DNA of 64,000 nt from Roseicyclus marinus (GCF_030163795.1 NZ_JASJOF010000003.1:233501-297500); one strand, 5' to 3'. Positions 9,759-18,186 are shown, counted from the first letter of the stretch. The notes: generated by a model not told the origin, from the sequence alone. A program made the numbers and translations.

Positions 9759-10555
9759 GCATCGTCTGCATCATCCCCGCCCGCTACGCCTCCAGCCGCT
9801 ATCCCGGCAAACCCCTTGCGACCCTGCGCGGCCCAACAGGGTCTGAAAAGACCCTGATCGAACGCAGTTGGCGCGCCGCCTGCGAGGTTGCCGACTTCGA
9901 CGCGGTTTACGTCGCCACCGACGACACCCGCATCGCCGACCACGCCGAATCCTTTGGCGCAAAGGTGCTGATGACCTCGACTGAAGCCAGAAACGGCACC
10001 GAACGCTGCGCCGAGGCGTTGGAGCAATTAGGCGATGACGTTGAAATCATTGTGAATCTTCAGGGCGACGCACCCCTGACCCCACCGTGGTTCCTGTCTG
10101 CCCTCGTCGCGGGCCTGCGCGCCGATCCCGACGCCGCGCTCGCCACGCCGATCCTGCGCTGCGATGGCGAAACCCTCGCCGCGCTCAAGGCCGATCGCGC
10201 TGCGGGCCGTGTCGGTGGCACCACCGCCGTCGCGGATGCCAGCATGCGCGCGCTTTATTTTTCCAAGGAAGTCATACCCTTCACGGCCCAGACCTATGCC
10301 GATGACGCGGACACGCCGGTGTTTCACCATGTCGGCGTCTACGCCTATCGCCCCGACGCGCTGCGCGCCTATCCGACCTGGCCGGTCGGACCGCTTGAAA
10401 CGCTCGAAGGGCTCGAACAGCTCCGTTTCCTCGAGGCGGGACAGGTCGTGCGCTGTGTCGAAGTGGCCGCGCAGGGTCGAAAATTCTGGGAACTGAACAA
10501 TCCCGAAGACGTCCCGAGGATCGAGGCGATGCTGGCCGAGATGGGCCTTCCCTGA
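9755..10555 (+). CDS. kdsB: 3-deoxy-manno-octulosonate cytidylyltransferase (CMP-Kdo synthetase)
   Basis: 266 aa. Activates Kdo with CTP to CMP-Kdo for lipid A core and for capsule linkers. The N-terminal nucleotide-binding signature IPARYASSRYPGKPL is clear, as is the ELNNPEDVPRIEAML segment near the C-terminus. The usual QGDEP motif reads QGDAP here (VNLQGDAPLTPP), a Glu-to-Ala change worth noting. The gene is translationally coupled to cysQ upstream (ATGA overlap) and to a glycosyltransferase downstream (TGATG overlap). The matching isomerase kdsD is 50 kb away in the window. It could be the capsule-dedicated paralogue (KpsU type). Confidence 0.9.
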   Translation: MSIVCIIPARYASSRYPGKPLATLRGPTGSEKTLIERSWRAACEVADFDAVYVATDDTRIADHAESFGAKVLMTSTEARNGTERCAEALEQLGDDVEIIVNLQGDAPLTPPWFLSALVAGLRADPDAALATPILRCDGETLAALKADRAAGRVGGTTAVADASMRALYFSKEVIPFTAQTYADDADTPVFHHVGVYAYRPDALRAYPTWPVGPLETLEGLEQLRFLEAGQVVRCVEVAAQGRKFWELNNPEDVPRIEAMLAEMGLP

Positions 10556-11760
10556 TGCTGCCCTTGCGGCTGAGCGTCGTCATCGTCAGTTGGGCCCGCC
10601 CCCGCGCTTTGGCGCGTTGCCTCACCGCGCTCTCGCAGATGCGCTCGACCCGGTTCGAACTGATCGTTGTCGCCGATGACGATGGTTTGAACGTCGCGCG
10701 CCGCCTTTCCTTTTCTGACCGGATAACCTTTATCCGGCAGGACTTTGCCAATATTTCCGCCGCCCGAAATCAGGGTATTGTTGCGGCCGCGGGTGATGTT
10801 GTCGCCTTCATCGACGACGATGCCGTGCCCGAACCCGATTGGGCCGAGGCGACCCTGACCGCGTTCGAGGATCCGGGACTTTCCGCCGCGACTGGCCCTG
10901 TGATCGGGCGCAATGGCCTTTCGCTGCAATGGGGGCTCATGGCGACGGACAGGACGGGCCGAGATCGCTGGCTGGCCAAAGATGACACCCCGGGTGCCGA
11001 CGAAACCGTCAAATTGCACGGTACCAACATGGCGATCCGGCGTAGCTGTGTGACCCTATTGGGCGGGTTTGACCCTGTTTTTGGCTTTTACCTCGATGAA
11101 ACAGACCTCGCCCGCCGTCTTGCGTACGCCGGGAAAGTCGCGCGCTACATCCCCGAACTGCGGGTGCACCACGGCTATGCCGAAAGCCCGCGCCGCCGCG
11201 CCGACCGTGTGCCCACCGATCTGACCGACATCGGCGCCTCCACCGCAATTTTCCTGCGGAAACACGCGCCGGATCAGATAGATACGGCCCTCACCGCCCT
11301 CGTCGAGGATCAGCGCCTGCGCCTGCTGCGGCTTGCGCGCGGTCGAAAGATCGGCGCGGCCGAGATGCGCCGCCTGTCCGACAGCCTCCGATCCGGTATC
11401 GAAACGGGTCTCGACCGTGACTTTTCGCCTTTACAGACCCTTCCAGATCCATCGCGTGGCTTTGTCCCCCTCCGCGACACGCTGCCCCCGCCTTTGTCGA
11501 TCCGGGATGGATGGTGGCACCAGGCCGCACGGCTTCGTGCCGAGGCGCAAAACGCCGTCGCAATGGGTCACCCCGTGGCCCTGATCATGCTGGAACCGAC
11601 ACCCCGCAAGCACAAGATCGCGTTCACGGACGGCGGGTGGTGGGAACAGACGGGGGGATTGTTCGGCCCTGCCGACCGATCCGAACCCCGGTTTCAGATC
11701 TGGCGCCGTGCCGGTCGGGCCGCGCGCGAACGCGCCCGTCTCTTTCAGGCATCTCCCTGA
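10555..11760 (+). CDS. Glycosyltransferase family 2 protein with an uncharacterised C-terminal region
   Basis: 401 aa. The N-terminal 230 residues form a GT-A fold: LSVVIVSWARP at the start, ISAARNQGI, the DxD-type metal motif in VAFIDDDAVPEPDW, and GFDPVFGFYLDETDLARRL near residue 180. Residues about 240-401 carry no motif I recognise; they contain a helical, Arg-rich stretch and two Trp-Trp pairs (DGWWHQA, GGWWEQT). The start overlaps the kdsB stop, so the gene is the third in a cysQ-kdsB unit. Donor and acceptor are unknown. A role in surface polysaccharide is inferred from its neighbours. Confidence 0.82.
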   Translation: MLPLRLSVVIVSWARPRALARCLTALSQMRSTRFELIVVADDDGLNVARRLSFSDRITFIRQDFANISAARNQGIVAAAGDVVAFIDDDAVPEPDWAEATLTAFEDPGLSAATGPVIGRNGLSLQWGLMATDRTGRDRWLAKDDTPGADETVKLHGTNMAIRRSCVTLLGGFDPVFGFYLDETDLARRLAYAGKVARYIPELRVHHGYAESPRRRADRVPTDLTDIGASTAIFLRKHAPDQIDTALTALVEDQRLRLLRLARGRKIGAAEMRRLSDSLRSGIETGLDRDFSPLQTLPDPSRGFVPLRDTLPPPLSIRDGWWHQAARLRAEAQNAVAMGHPVALIMLEPTPRKHKIAFTDGGWWEQTGGLFGPADRSEPRFQIWRRAGRAARERARLFQASP

Positions 11761-11794
11761 TATCCTTGGTGCGCAGGTTATCTTTCGCCCAGCT

Positions 11795-11823
11795 TTGTTC
11801 CGAGGTAAGGAATAATGCGATAA
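11795..11823 (+). promoter_or_regulatory. Candidate sigma-70 promoter for galU
   Basis: TTGTTC (11795-11800), a 17-nt spacer, then CGATAA (11818-11823), in the 120-nt gap before galU. The gap is more AT-rich than its surroundings. The match is moderate and unsupported by other data. Confidence 0.35.
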
Positions 11824-11831
11824 GGATAAAA

Positions 11832-11861
11832 CGACCCGACCCATCGCAATGACACGGGTCG
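11832..11861 (+). promoter_or_regulatory. Leader hairpin upstream of galU
   Basis: CGACCCG and CGGGTCG form a perfect 7-bp stem with a 16-nt loop, ending about 20 nt before the galU start. It could affect mRNA stability or translation; no known riboswitch fits. Confidence 0.35.
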
Positions 11862-11880
11862 ATACAAGGAAGCGGAAGTC

Positions 11881-12774
11881 ATGAAGCGGCGCGTCACAAA
11901 AGCGATTTTCCCGGTAGCCGGACTGGGGACACGATTCCTGCCCGCCACCAAGTCGATTCCCAAGGAAATCATGACTCTCGTGGATCGGCCCCTGATCCAG
12001 TACGCCATCGACGAGGCGCGCGCGGCGGGCATCCGCGAGTTCATCTTCGTCACCAGCCGCGGGAAATCCGCGCTGGAAGATTATTTCGACGCCGCCCCCG
12101 AACTGGAAAGCGCGCTGCGCAAGAAGGGCAAGAAGGATCTGCTGGATGCGTTGAAGGCGACCACGATGGAATCGGGCGCCATCGCCTATATCCGTCAGCA
12201 AAAGCCCCTTGGCCTCGGCCACGCGGTCTGGTGTGCGCGGCGGCTTTTGGCGAACGAACCCTTTGCCGTCATCCTGCCCGATGACGTGATCGCGGCCGAA
12301 ACGCCCTGTCTGCAGCAGATGGTCGAAGCCCATGCCGAGCTTGGCGGCAACATGGTCGCCGCAATGGAAGTGCCTGCGGACAAGACCAGTTCCTACGGCA
12401 TCCTCGACATCAAGGAGGATATGGGCTCGGTTGTTTCGGTGAAGGGGATGGTGGAAAAGCCTGCCAAGGGCACCGCGCCGTCCAACCTTGCCGTGATCGG
12501 ACGCTACATCCTGACGCCCGAGATCATGAACAATCTCAACCGGATCAAGACCGGCGCGGGCGGCGAGGTGCAACTGACCGACGCGATTGCACAGGAAATC
12601 GCGGCCTCCGACAACGTGTACGGATACCGGTTCCGTGGCCAGCGGTTCGATTGCGGGTCCAAATCGGGTTTCCTTCAGGCGACGGTCGCCTTCGGCCTTG
12701 CGCGCGAAGACCTGCGTGACGAATTCGGTGCCTATCTGGGCGACCTGATGGCGTCGCGCAGCGCCGCTGAATAA
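11881..12774 (+). CDS. galU: UTP-glucose-1-phosphate uridylyltransferase GalU
   Basis: 297 aa, typical length. The nucleotidyltransferase signature is at the N-terminus (FPVAGLGTRFLPATKSIPKE). ALPDD-like motif VILPDDVIA follows near residue 135, then SSYGILDI and the C-terminal FDCGSKSGFLQATV. It makes UDP-glucose, the precursor for UDP-galactose (GalE, also in the window) and UDP-glucuronate, feeding extracellular polysaccharide and LPS. It heads a block continuing with three glycosyltransferases and a sulfotransferase on the same strand, 11 nt before the first. Confidence 0.96.
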   Translation: MKRRVTKAIFPVAGLGTRFLPATKSIPKEIMTLVDRPLIQYAIDEARAAGIREFIFVTSRGKSALEDYFDAAPELESALRKKGKKDLLDALKATTMESGAIAYIRQQKPLGLGHAVWCARRLLANEPFAVILPDDVIAAETPCLQQMVEAHAELGGNMVAAMEVPADKTSSYGILDIKEDMGSVVSVKGMVEKPAKGTAPSNLAVIGRYILTPEIMNNLNRIKTGAGGEVQLTDAIAQEIAASDNVYGYRFRGQRFDCGSKSGFLQATVAFGLAREDLRDEFGAYLGDLMASRSAAE

Positions 12775-12785
12775 CCAAGGGGCGG

Positions 12786-14024
12786 GTGCCTGTCATGGCA
12801 GGCAGGGGCCGGGTTGCGACTTGGCTGGACGTGACGCGGCTGGTCAGCCGGACGGGCCGCCATGTCCTGACGGGTGTCGACAGGGTCGAACTGGCGTGGT
12901 TGCGCCATCTTTTGACCGAGGGGCAGCCTGATACCCGGTTCATCCTGCGCTCGACGCGTGGCCACCTTCTGCTCGATCATCGGGGCGCGGAATGCCTGTT
13001 GGCCATCCTTGATGGTGCGCCCCTTCCGGCGCGGGCTGATCGGCTATCGCAGCTGGTCGGAAAAGGCTCTGATCCGCGGCATAGGGTCGAATCCGCCTTG
13101 CGTCCCCATGCGCTCGACCGTGCCCTTCCCTCGGGTTTGCGCCGCCTGATCGCGCGCGCCGCCCCCGCGCCGCTAACCTATCTCAATGTCGGTCATTCAA
13201 ACCTGTCGCTCCGGACGCTGGGGGCCTATGCCGCCGCCCCGCAGGCGCGCGTCGCCGTTCTGGTGCATGACCTCATCCCGGTCCTTCATCCGGATCTGGT
13301 GGCCGAAGACATGCCGCGCCGGTTCGCTGCCCGACTAGAAACCATCCGCCTCTGTGCCGATCTGGTCCTGTGCAATTCCGAGGCGACGGATGACGACCTA
13401 GCCACCTATTGGCGCGATCGGCCCGACCGCCCTGCGTCTGTTGTGGCACCGCTCGGCGTCGATCTGCACCCGCGCGGTACAGGGCCACGGGATCCGCGGC
13501 ATTTCGTGATGCTGGGCACCATCGAACCACGCAAGAACCACGCGATGATGCTCGACGTGTGGGAACTGCTGGCGCGCGATTTGCCGCCTGAACGGATGCC
13601 CCACCTTCATATCATCGGCCCGACTGGTTGGCGGGTGGAGGCCCTGATGCGCAGATTGGCCGATCATCCCTTGCGCGGGCAGTTCATCCACATGCACGGA
13701 CCGCTGTCTGACGCCGAGGTTGCCGCACATCTGTCGCGCGCCACGGCGCTGCTCTTTCCGTCGTTGGCCGAGGGCTACGGCTACCCCCCGATCGAGGCCG
13801 CCGTGTGCGGAGCGTTGCCAATCTGCAGCGATTTGCCCGTGTTCCGTAAAACTTTGGGCGAGAGTGCCGTTTACCGGAGCGTCACAGACGCGTATCCATG
13901 GTCCGAAATTATCAAAAGACATTGTCTTGGTATCGAAATATTATCTGTCTTGCCCCCACCAAGGATCACCACATGGGGCGAGCATCATGAAACGGTAGCC
14001 CGCGCCTTGTCCGGGGTAGCGTAA
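12786..14024 (+). CDS. Glycosyltransferase family 4 protein
   Basis: 412 aa with a GT-B fold. The C-terminal half has the GT4 signature FVMLGTIEPRKNH, then HMHGPLSD and the donor-binding E-x7-E motif in PSLAEGYGYPPIEAAVCG. The N-terminus (TWLDVTRLVSRTGRHVLTGVDRVE) matches a subfamily that begins with a conserved Leu-Asp-Val-Thr-Arg segment. The likely start is GTG at 12786, directly after AAGGGGCGG; an in-frame ATG lies three codons later. It lies between galU (11-nt gap) and the next glycosyltransferase (11-nt gap). The last 35 codons are unusually AT-rich and outside the conserved fold. Substrate unknown. Confidence 0.85.
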   Translation: MPVMAGRGRVATWLDVTRLVSRTGRHVLTGVDRVELAWLRHLLTEGQPDTRFILRSTRGHLLLDHRGAECLLAILDGAPLPARADRLSQLVGKGSDPRHRVESALRPHALDRALPSGLRRLIARAAPAPLTYLNVGHSNLSLRTLGAYAAAPQARVAVLVHDLIPVLHPDLVAEDMPRRFAARLETIRLCADLVLCNSEATDDDLATYWRDRPDRPASVVAPLGVDLHPRGTGPRDPRHFVMLGTIEPRKNHAMMLDVWELLARDLPPERMPHLHIIGPTGWRVEALMRRLADHPLRGQFIHMHGPLSDAEVAAHLSRATALLFPSLAEGYGYPPIEAAVCGALPICSDLPVFRKTLGESAVYRSVTDAYPWSEIIKRHCLGIEILSVLPPPRITTWGEHHETVARALSGVA

Positions 14025-14035
14025 AGGGGCGTTGA

Positions 14036-15046
14036 ATGAAGGCGGTCAGACGGTATGCATTGCGCCTTGAGCGCAAGAAATACCTTGTTCGCGCCTGGCG
14101 AAAGGGTCGCTCCCTGCGTGCGGTGGCGGACCGTACGGACAATATCGGCCCGCATGACGTGCTGTGTTTCTGCACCTTGCGCAACGAGCGCGTGCGGCTG
14201 AAATATTTCCTGACCTATTACCGCGACCGGGGGATCTCGCATTTCCTCTTCGTCGACAACGACAGCAATGACGGCACGCGCGAATTCCTTGCCGAACAAC
14301 CCGATTGCTCGGTCTGGACCACCCCCGAAAGCTACAAGCGCTCGCGGTTCGGGATGGATTGGATCAACCGTCTCTTGCGGCTGTACGGGCACAAGCGTTG
14401 GTGCCTTGTCGTCGATCCGGACGAATTCCTCGTCTATCCGTTCAGCGACACACGCCCCATTCCCGCCCTGACCGACTGGCTCGACGCCTCTTCGATCAAA
14501 AGCTTCGGGGCGATGATCCTCGACATGTATCCCAAGGGTCCGATTACGGCGCAGCCCTATACCGACGGGCAAGATCCGTTCGAGATCGCCTGCTGGTTCG
14601 ACCCCGGCAATTACGTCATCGAACGCAATTGGGATTACGGCAATCTCTGGATTCAGGGTGGCCCGCGCGCGCGCGCGTTTTTCCAGGATCAGCCCGCCAA
14701 GGCGCCGGCGCTCAACAAGATACCGCTGGTCAAGTGGCACAAGAGCTATGCTTTCGCCAGTTCCACGCACATGCTTTTGCCGCGCGGCCTGAACCTCGTC
14801 TATGACGAATGGGGCGGGGAAAAGACCTCGGGCGTTTTGCTGCACGCGAAATTCCTCGACACCTTCACCACCAAGGCCGCCGAGGAGCTGGAGCGGCGGC
14901 AGCATTATGCCGCTTCCGCCGAATACCGGGCCTATCACGCGGGTCTGAACAACAGCCCCGATTTCTGGACCAAATGGTCCGAACGCTACATCAACTGGCG
15001 CCAGCTCGAGATCCTGGGCCTCATGTCCAAGGGGAACTGGGCATGA
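14036..15046 (+). CDS. Glycosyltransferase family 2-like protein (Glyco_tranf_2_4 type)
   Basis: 336 aa. The N-terminal part has LCFCTLRNERVRLKYFLTYY and HFLFVDNDSNDGTREFL, then WCLVVDPDEFLVYP with a DxD motif near residue 130. This is the pattern of the subgroup sometimes annotated as glycosyltransferase family 2 or family 92-like. A conserved Trp/Arg-rich centre and LVKWHKSYAF with a catalytic-type His follow. The stop overlaps the start of the next gene (ATGA), so the two are translationally coupled. A (CG)7 run inside the gene (14664-14677) encodes Arg-Ala repeats. Substrate unknown; cell-surface glycan assembly is inferred from context. Confidence 0.8.
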   Translation: MKAVRRYALRLERKKYLVRAWRKGRSLRAVADRTDNIGPHDVLCFCTLRNERVRLKYFLTYYRDRGISHFLFVDNDSNDGTREFLAEQPDCSVWTTPESYKRSRFGMDWINRLLRLYGHKRWCLVVDPDEFLVYPFSDTRPIPALTDWLDASSIKSFGAMILDMYPKGPITAQPYTDGQDPFEIACWFDPGNYVIERNWDYGNLWIQGGPRARAFFQDQPAKAPALNKIPLVKWHKSYAFASSTHMLLPRGLNLVYDEWGGEKTSGVLLHAKFLDTFTTKAAEELERRQHYAASAEYRAYHAGLNNSPDFWTKWSERYINWRQLEILGLMSKGNWA

Positions 15047-16743
15047 GCACGCTGGGCTTCGTCATGTTGTGCCACACCGCGCTGGACCGTGCGGCACAGG
15101 TGGCCAGACATTGGGCCGAACGGGATTGCCCGGTGGTGATCCATGTCGACAAACGTGTCACCCGCGACCGGTTCGACGGGTTCCGCAAGGCTCTAGCCGA
15201 TCTGCCCAACGTCCGTTTTACCCGCCGGTTGCGGTGCGAATGGGGGACGTGGTCTTTGGTGGCGGCCTCGCAGGGGGCGGCCGAAATCCTGCTCGCCGAA
15301 TTTCCCTCGGTGCGACACGTCTATCTGGCTTCGGGCTCCTGCCTGCCGCTCAGGCCGGTCGATGAATTGCAGGCCTATCTTGCCGCCCGCCCGATGACCG
15401 ATTTCATCGAAAGCGTCACCATCCGCGACGTCGACTGGACCGTGGGTGGCCTGAACGACGAACGGTTCAAGCTGCGCTTTCCCTTCTCGTGGAAACGGCA
15501 GCGGTTCCTCTTCGACCGCTTCGTCGAGCTTCAGCGGCGTTTCAAGCTGGAACGCAGCATGCCCGAGGGGGTCGTGCCGCATCTGGGCAGCCAATGGTGG
15601 TGCCTGACCCGGCAGACCCTGACCGCGATCTTGCAAGATCCCCACCGCCGCAAGATCGAGAATTTCTTCAAACTCGTCTGGATCCCTGACGAAAGCTATT
15701 ACCAGACCCTCGTGCGGAACTATTCCCGCTCGATCGAAAGTCGCTCCCTGACGCTGTCCAAGTTCGATTTTCAGGGCAAACCGCATGTGTTCTACGACGA
15801 CCACCTGCATCTTCTACGCCGGTCCGATTGCTTCGTCGCGCGCAAGATCTGGCCAAAGGCGGATCGGCTCTACCGCACCTTCCTGACTGACGACGGGGCC
15901 GGCACCCGCATGGCCGAACCCGCCCCCGGCAAGATCGACCGCGTGTTCTCCAAGGCGCTGGAACGTCGGACGCGCGGGCGGCCCGGTCTCTACATGCACA
16001 GCCGTTTCCCCAACCCCGATTGGGAAAACGGCAAGACCGCCGCGCCCTATTCGGTGTTTCACGGCTTCAACGACCTGTTCGAGGATTTCGAAGGGTGGCT
16101 GACCCGGCGCATCGGCAGCGCGGTCCACGGCAACCTGTTCGATCCGACGCGCGCAAGGTTCGCGGGCGATGTGCCGATCTATGCCGGCTGCCTTTCGGCC
16201 TGCGCGGAGCTGCGCGATTACAATCCCGAGGCGTTCCTGACGAACCTGATCTGGAACACCCGTGGCGAACGGCAGGTGTTCATGTTCGGCCCCCGCGACA
16301 ACCAGCGGCCCGGCGCGTTCATGGCCAAGGACGCCAATGCCCAGATCTCGGTGATTTCCGGGGCTTGGGCGGTGCGCCTGTTCCAGTCCAACCGCAATTT
16401 CGCCGACATCCGCGCCGAGGCGGCACAGATGCAGCGCCATGAGATCGATTTCGTCAACACGCTGCGCCATGTCCGCAGCCGGGCCGATATCCGTATCTGG
16501 ACGCTGGCGGAATTCATCGAGGAACCGATGGAAAACCTGCAGGGCATCCTTGACGCGATGGAGGGCGCAACCGCGCTGCGCCTGACGGCGGCACCCAAGA
16601 TGGTCAACCTCAACGGGTTTGCGACCTTCCTTCAGGCGCTCAAGAATCAGGGTCTGAACCCCATGACCGTCGGCGATTTCCCGCAGGAAGGTGGCGCATA
16701 CCGCCCGCCCGCCGACCGCAATCGCCCCTATCTGGTGCGCTGA
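15043..16743 (+). CDS. GT14-type (core-2/I-branching) glycosyltransferase with unknown C-terminal domain
   Basis: 566 aa. Residues 1-280 resemble the core-2/I-branching enzyme family: MLCHTALDRAAQVARHWAE, VVIHVDKRV, HVYLASGSCLPLRPVDEL, GSQWWCLTRQTL and WIPDESYYQTLVRN are all in order. Animal relatives add beta-1,6-GlcNAc branches; the bacterial donor is unknown. Residues about 300-566 are a second conserved-looking domain (YSVFHGFNDLFEDF, YAGCLSACAELRDYNPEAFL, FMFGPRDNQRPGAF) that I believe corresponds to a DUF59xx family in Rhodobacteraceae, function unknown. It overlaps the preceding gene by 4 nt and is followed after 3 nt by the sulfotransferase. Confidence 0.82.
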   Translation: MSTLGFVMLCHTALDRAAQVARHWAERDCPVVIHVDKRVTRDRFDGFRKALADLPNVRFTRRLRCEWGTWSLVAASQGAAEILLAEFPSVRHVYLASGSCLPLRPVDELQAYLAARPMTDFIESVTIRDVDWTVGGLNDERFKLRFPFSWKRQRFLFDRFVELQRRFKLERSMPEGVVPHLGSQWWCLTRQTLTAILQDPHRRKIENFFKLVWIPDESYYQTLVRNYSRSIESRSLTLSKFDFQGKPHVFYDDHLHLLRRSDCFVARKIWPKADRLYRTFLTDDGAGTRMAEPAPGKIDRVFSKALERRTRGRPGLYMHSRFPNPDWENGKTAAPYSVFHGFNDLFEDFEGWLTRRIGSAVHGNLFDPTRARFAGDVPIYAGCLSACAELRDYNPEAFLTNLIWNTRGERQVFMFGPRDNQRPGAFMAKDANAQISVISGAWAVRLFQSNRNFADIRAEAAQMQRHEIDFVNTLRHVRSRADIRIWTLAEFIEEPMENLQGILDAMEGATALRLTAAPKMVNLNGFATFLQALKNQGLNPMTVGDFPQEGGAYRPPADRNRPYLVR

Positions 16744-16746
16744 TCC

Positions 16747-18183
16747 ATGGCCGCCCGTCGTTTTGACGCCTTCGTCCTCTTCGCGGAAATGCGGACCGGC
16801 TCGAACTACCTCGAAGACAGCCTGAACGCCCTGCCCGACATCACCTGCCATGGGGAGGTCTACAACCCCACCTTCCTCGGGCAGCACAACCGGTTCGACC
16901 TGTTCGGCTTCGACATGGCCCGCCGGGAGGCGGATCCCCTGGGCCTTCTGGATGCGATCATCGCCCAGACCCCCGGCCTGCCGGGGTTTAGGCTGTTCCA
17001 CGACCACGATGACCGCGTGGTCGACCGCATCCTGCCCGACCCCCGCATCGCCAAGGTGATCCTGACGCGCAATCCACTGGACAGCTACGTCAGCCGCAAG
17101 ATCGCCACCGCGACCGGCCAATGGCGCCTGACCGATGCCAGAAACCGCAAGGAAGCAAAGATCGTCTTCGACGCCGACGAATTCGCCGAATTGATGGATC
17201 GGCTCGCACGGTTTCAGGATCGGTTGCGGCGCGGGTTGCAGGTGACGGGACAGACGGCCTTTCACGTTCGCTACGAGGATATCAACGATCCCGAGGTTCT
17301 GAACGGCCTTGCCGCCTTCCTTGGTTCCGAAGGACGCGTGGACAGCGCCTCCCGAAAGCTCAAGCGCCAGAATCCCGGCGATCTTGCCGACAAGGTCGAG
17401 AATTACGACGAAATGCTTGCCGCGTTGCGCGATGTCGACCGTTTCGGCCTGACAGCCAGCCCCGATGCCGAACCGACGCGGGGCGCCGCGGTGCCGGGCT
17501 TTGTCGCGCATCCGACGGCGGGTCTCCTGTTCCTGCCGCTCAAGGGGGCGCCGGAACAGGCGGTGCTGGACTGGATGGGCGAGATCGGGGGTGTCGGGCG
17601 CGACGCGCTGCTGCGCCGCATGTCGCAAAAGGAACTGCGCCAGTGGATGAAGGACCATCCCGGCCACCGCAGTTTCAGCGTCCTGCGCCATCCCGTGAAA
17701 CGGGCCTACAACACGTTTTGCCGGTTCGTCCTGCCCGATGATCGCGCCGCCTACGAGGAGGCGCGCAAGGTCATGCGCCAACGCTATAACCTGCCCATCC
17801 CGGGCAAGGCCCCCGGCCCGGATTGGACCGCCGCCGAGCAAAAGGCGGCATTTCACGCCTTTCTAGAATTCCTCAAGCCCAACCTCGACGGCCAAACCAG
17901 CGTGCGGATCGATGCGGCTTGGGCGTCGCAGGCTGCGATCCTTCAGGGCATGGCGCAGATTCTCACCCCCCATGCCCTGATCGCCGAGGAGGACATGGCG
18001 CAGGCCCTGCCCGATATGGCCCGCGCCGCCGGTGTCACCGAACCGCCCGCGCCCCGCGCCGAGGTGATACCGGGCCAGATCGCGCTGGATGACATTTATG
18101 ACGGCAAGATCGAAAAGGCCGCGATCGACGCCTACAGGCGGGATTACCTGACGCTGGGCTTTCCGCGCTGGAACCGGCGCTAG
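16747..18183 (+). CDS. NodH-like sulfotransferase with two sulfotransferase-type halves
   Basis: 478 aa, about twice a single bacterial sulfotransferase. The N-terminal half has a PAPS 5'-phosphosulfate loop-like segment (FAEMRTGSNYLEDSLNALP), HGEVYNP typical of the Stf0/NodH group, and the 3'-phosphate motif VILTRNPLDSYVSRK. The C-terminal half starts near residue 255 with a degenerate loop (FLPLKGAPEQAVLDWM) and repeats the 3'-phosphate-like motif as FSVLRHPVKRAYNTFCRF. It would transfer sulfate from PAPS to a glycan. It follows the GT14 gene after 3 nt, and cysQ lies upstream in the locus. Its stop is 3 nt from the convergent ptsN stop. The acceptor is unknown. Confidence 0.75.
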   Translation: MAARRFDAFVLFAEMRTGSNYLEDSLNALPDITCHGEVYNPTFLGQHNRFDLFGFDMARREADPLGLLDAIIAQTPGLPGFRLFHDHDDRVVDRILPDPRIAKVILTRNPLDSYVSRKIATATGQWRLTDARNRKEAKIVFDADEFAELMDRLARFQDRLRRGLQVTGQTAFHVRYEDINDPEVLNGLAAFLGSEGRVDSASRKLKRQNPGDLADKVENYDEMLAALRDVDRFGLTASPDAEPTRGAAVPGFVAHPTAGLLFLPLKGAPEQAVLDWMGEIGGVGRDALLRRMSQKELRQWMKDHPGHRSFSVLRHPVKRAYNTFCRFVLPDDRAAYEEARKVMRQRYNLPIPGKAPGPDWTAAEQKAAFHAFLEFLKPNLDGQTSVRIDAAWASQAAILQGMAQILTPHALIAEEDMAQALPDMARAAGVTEPPAPRAEVIPGQIALDDIYDGKIEKAAIDAYRRDYLTLGFPRWNRR

Positions 18184-18186
18184 ACG

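Noticed and set aside
15814-17856. Long minus-strand open frame across GT14 and sulfotransferase genes
   Set aside because: It spans two real genes and their junction in antisense and shows no motifs; a GC-bias artefact.
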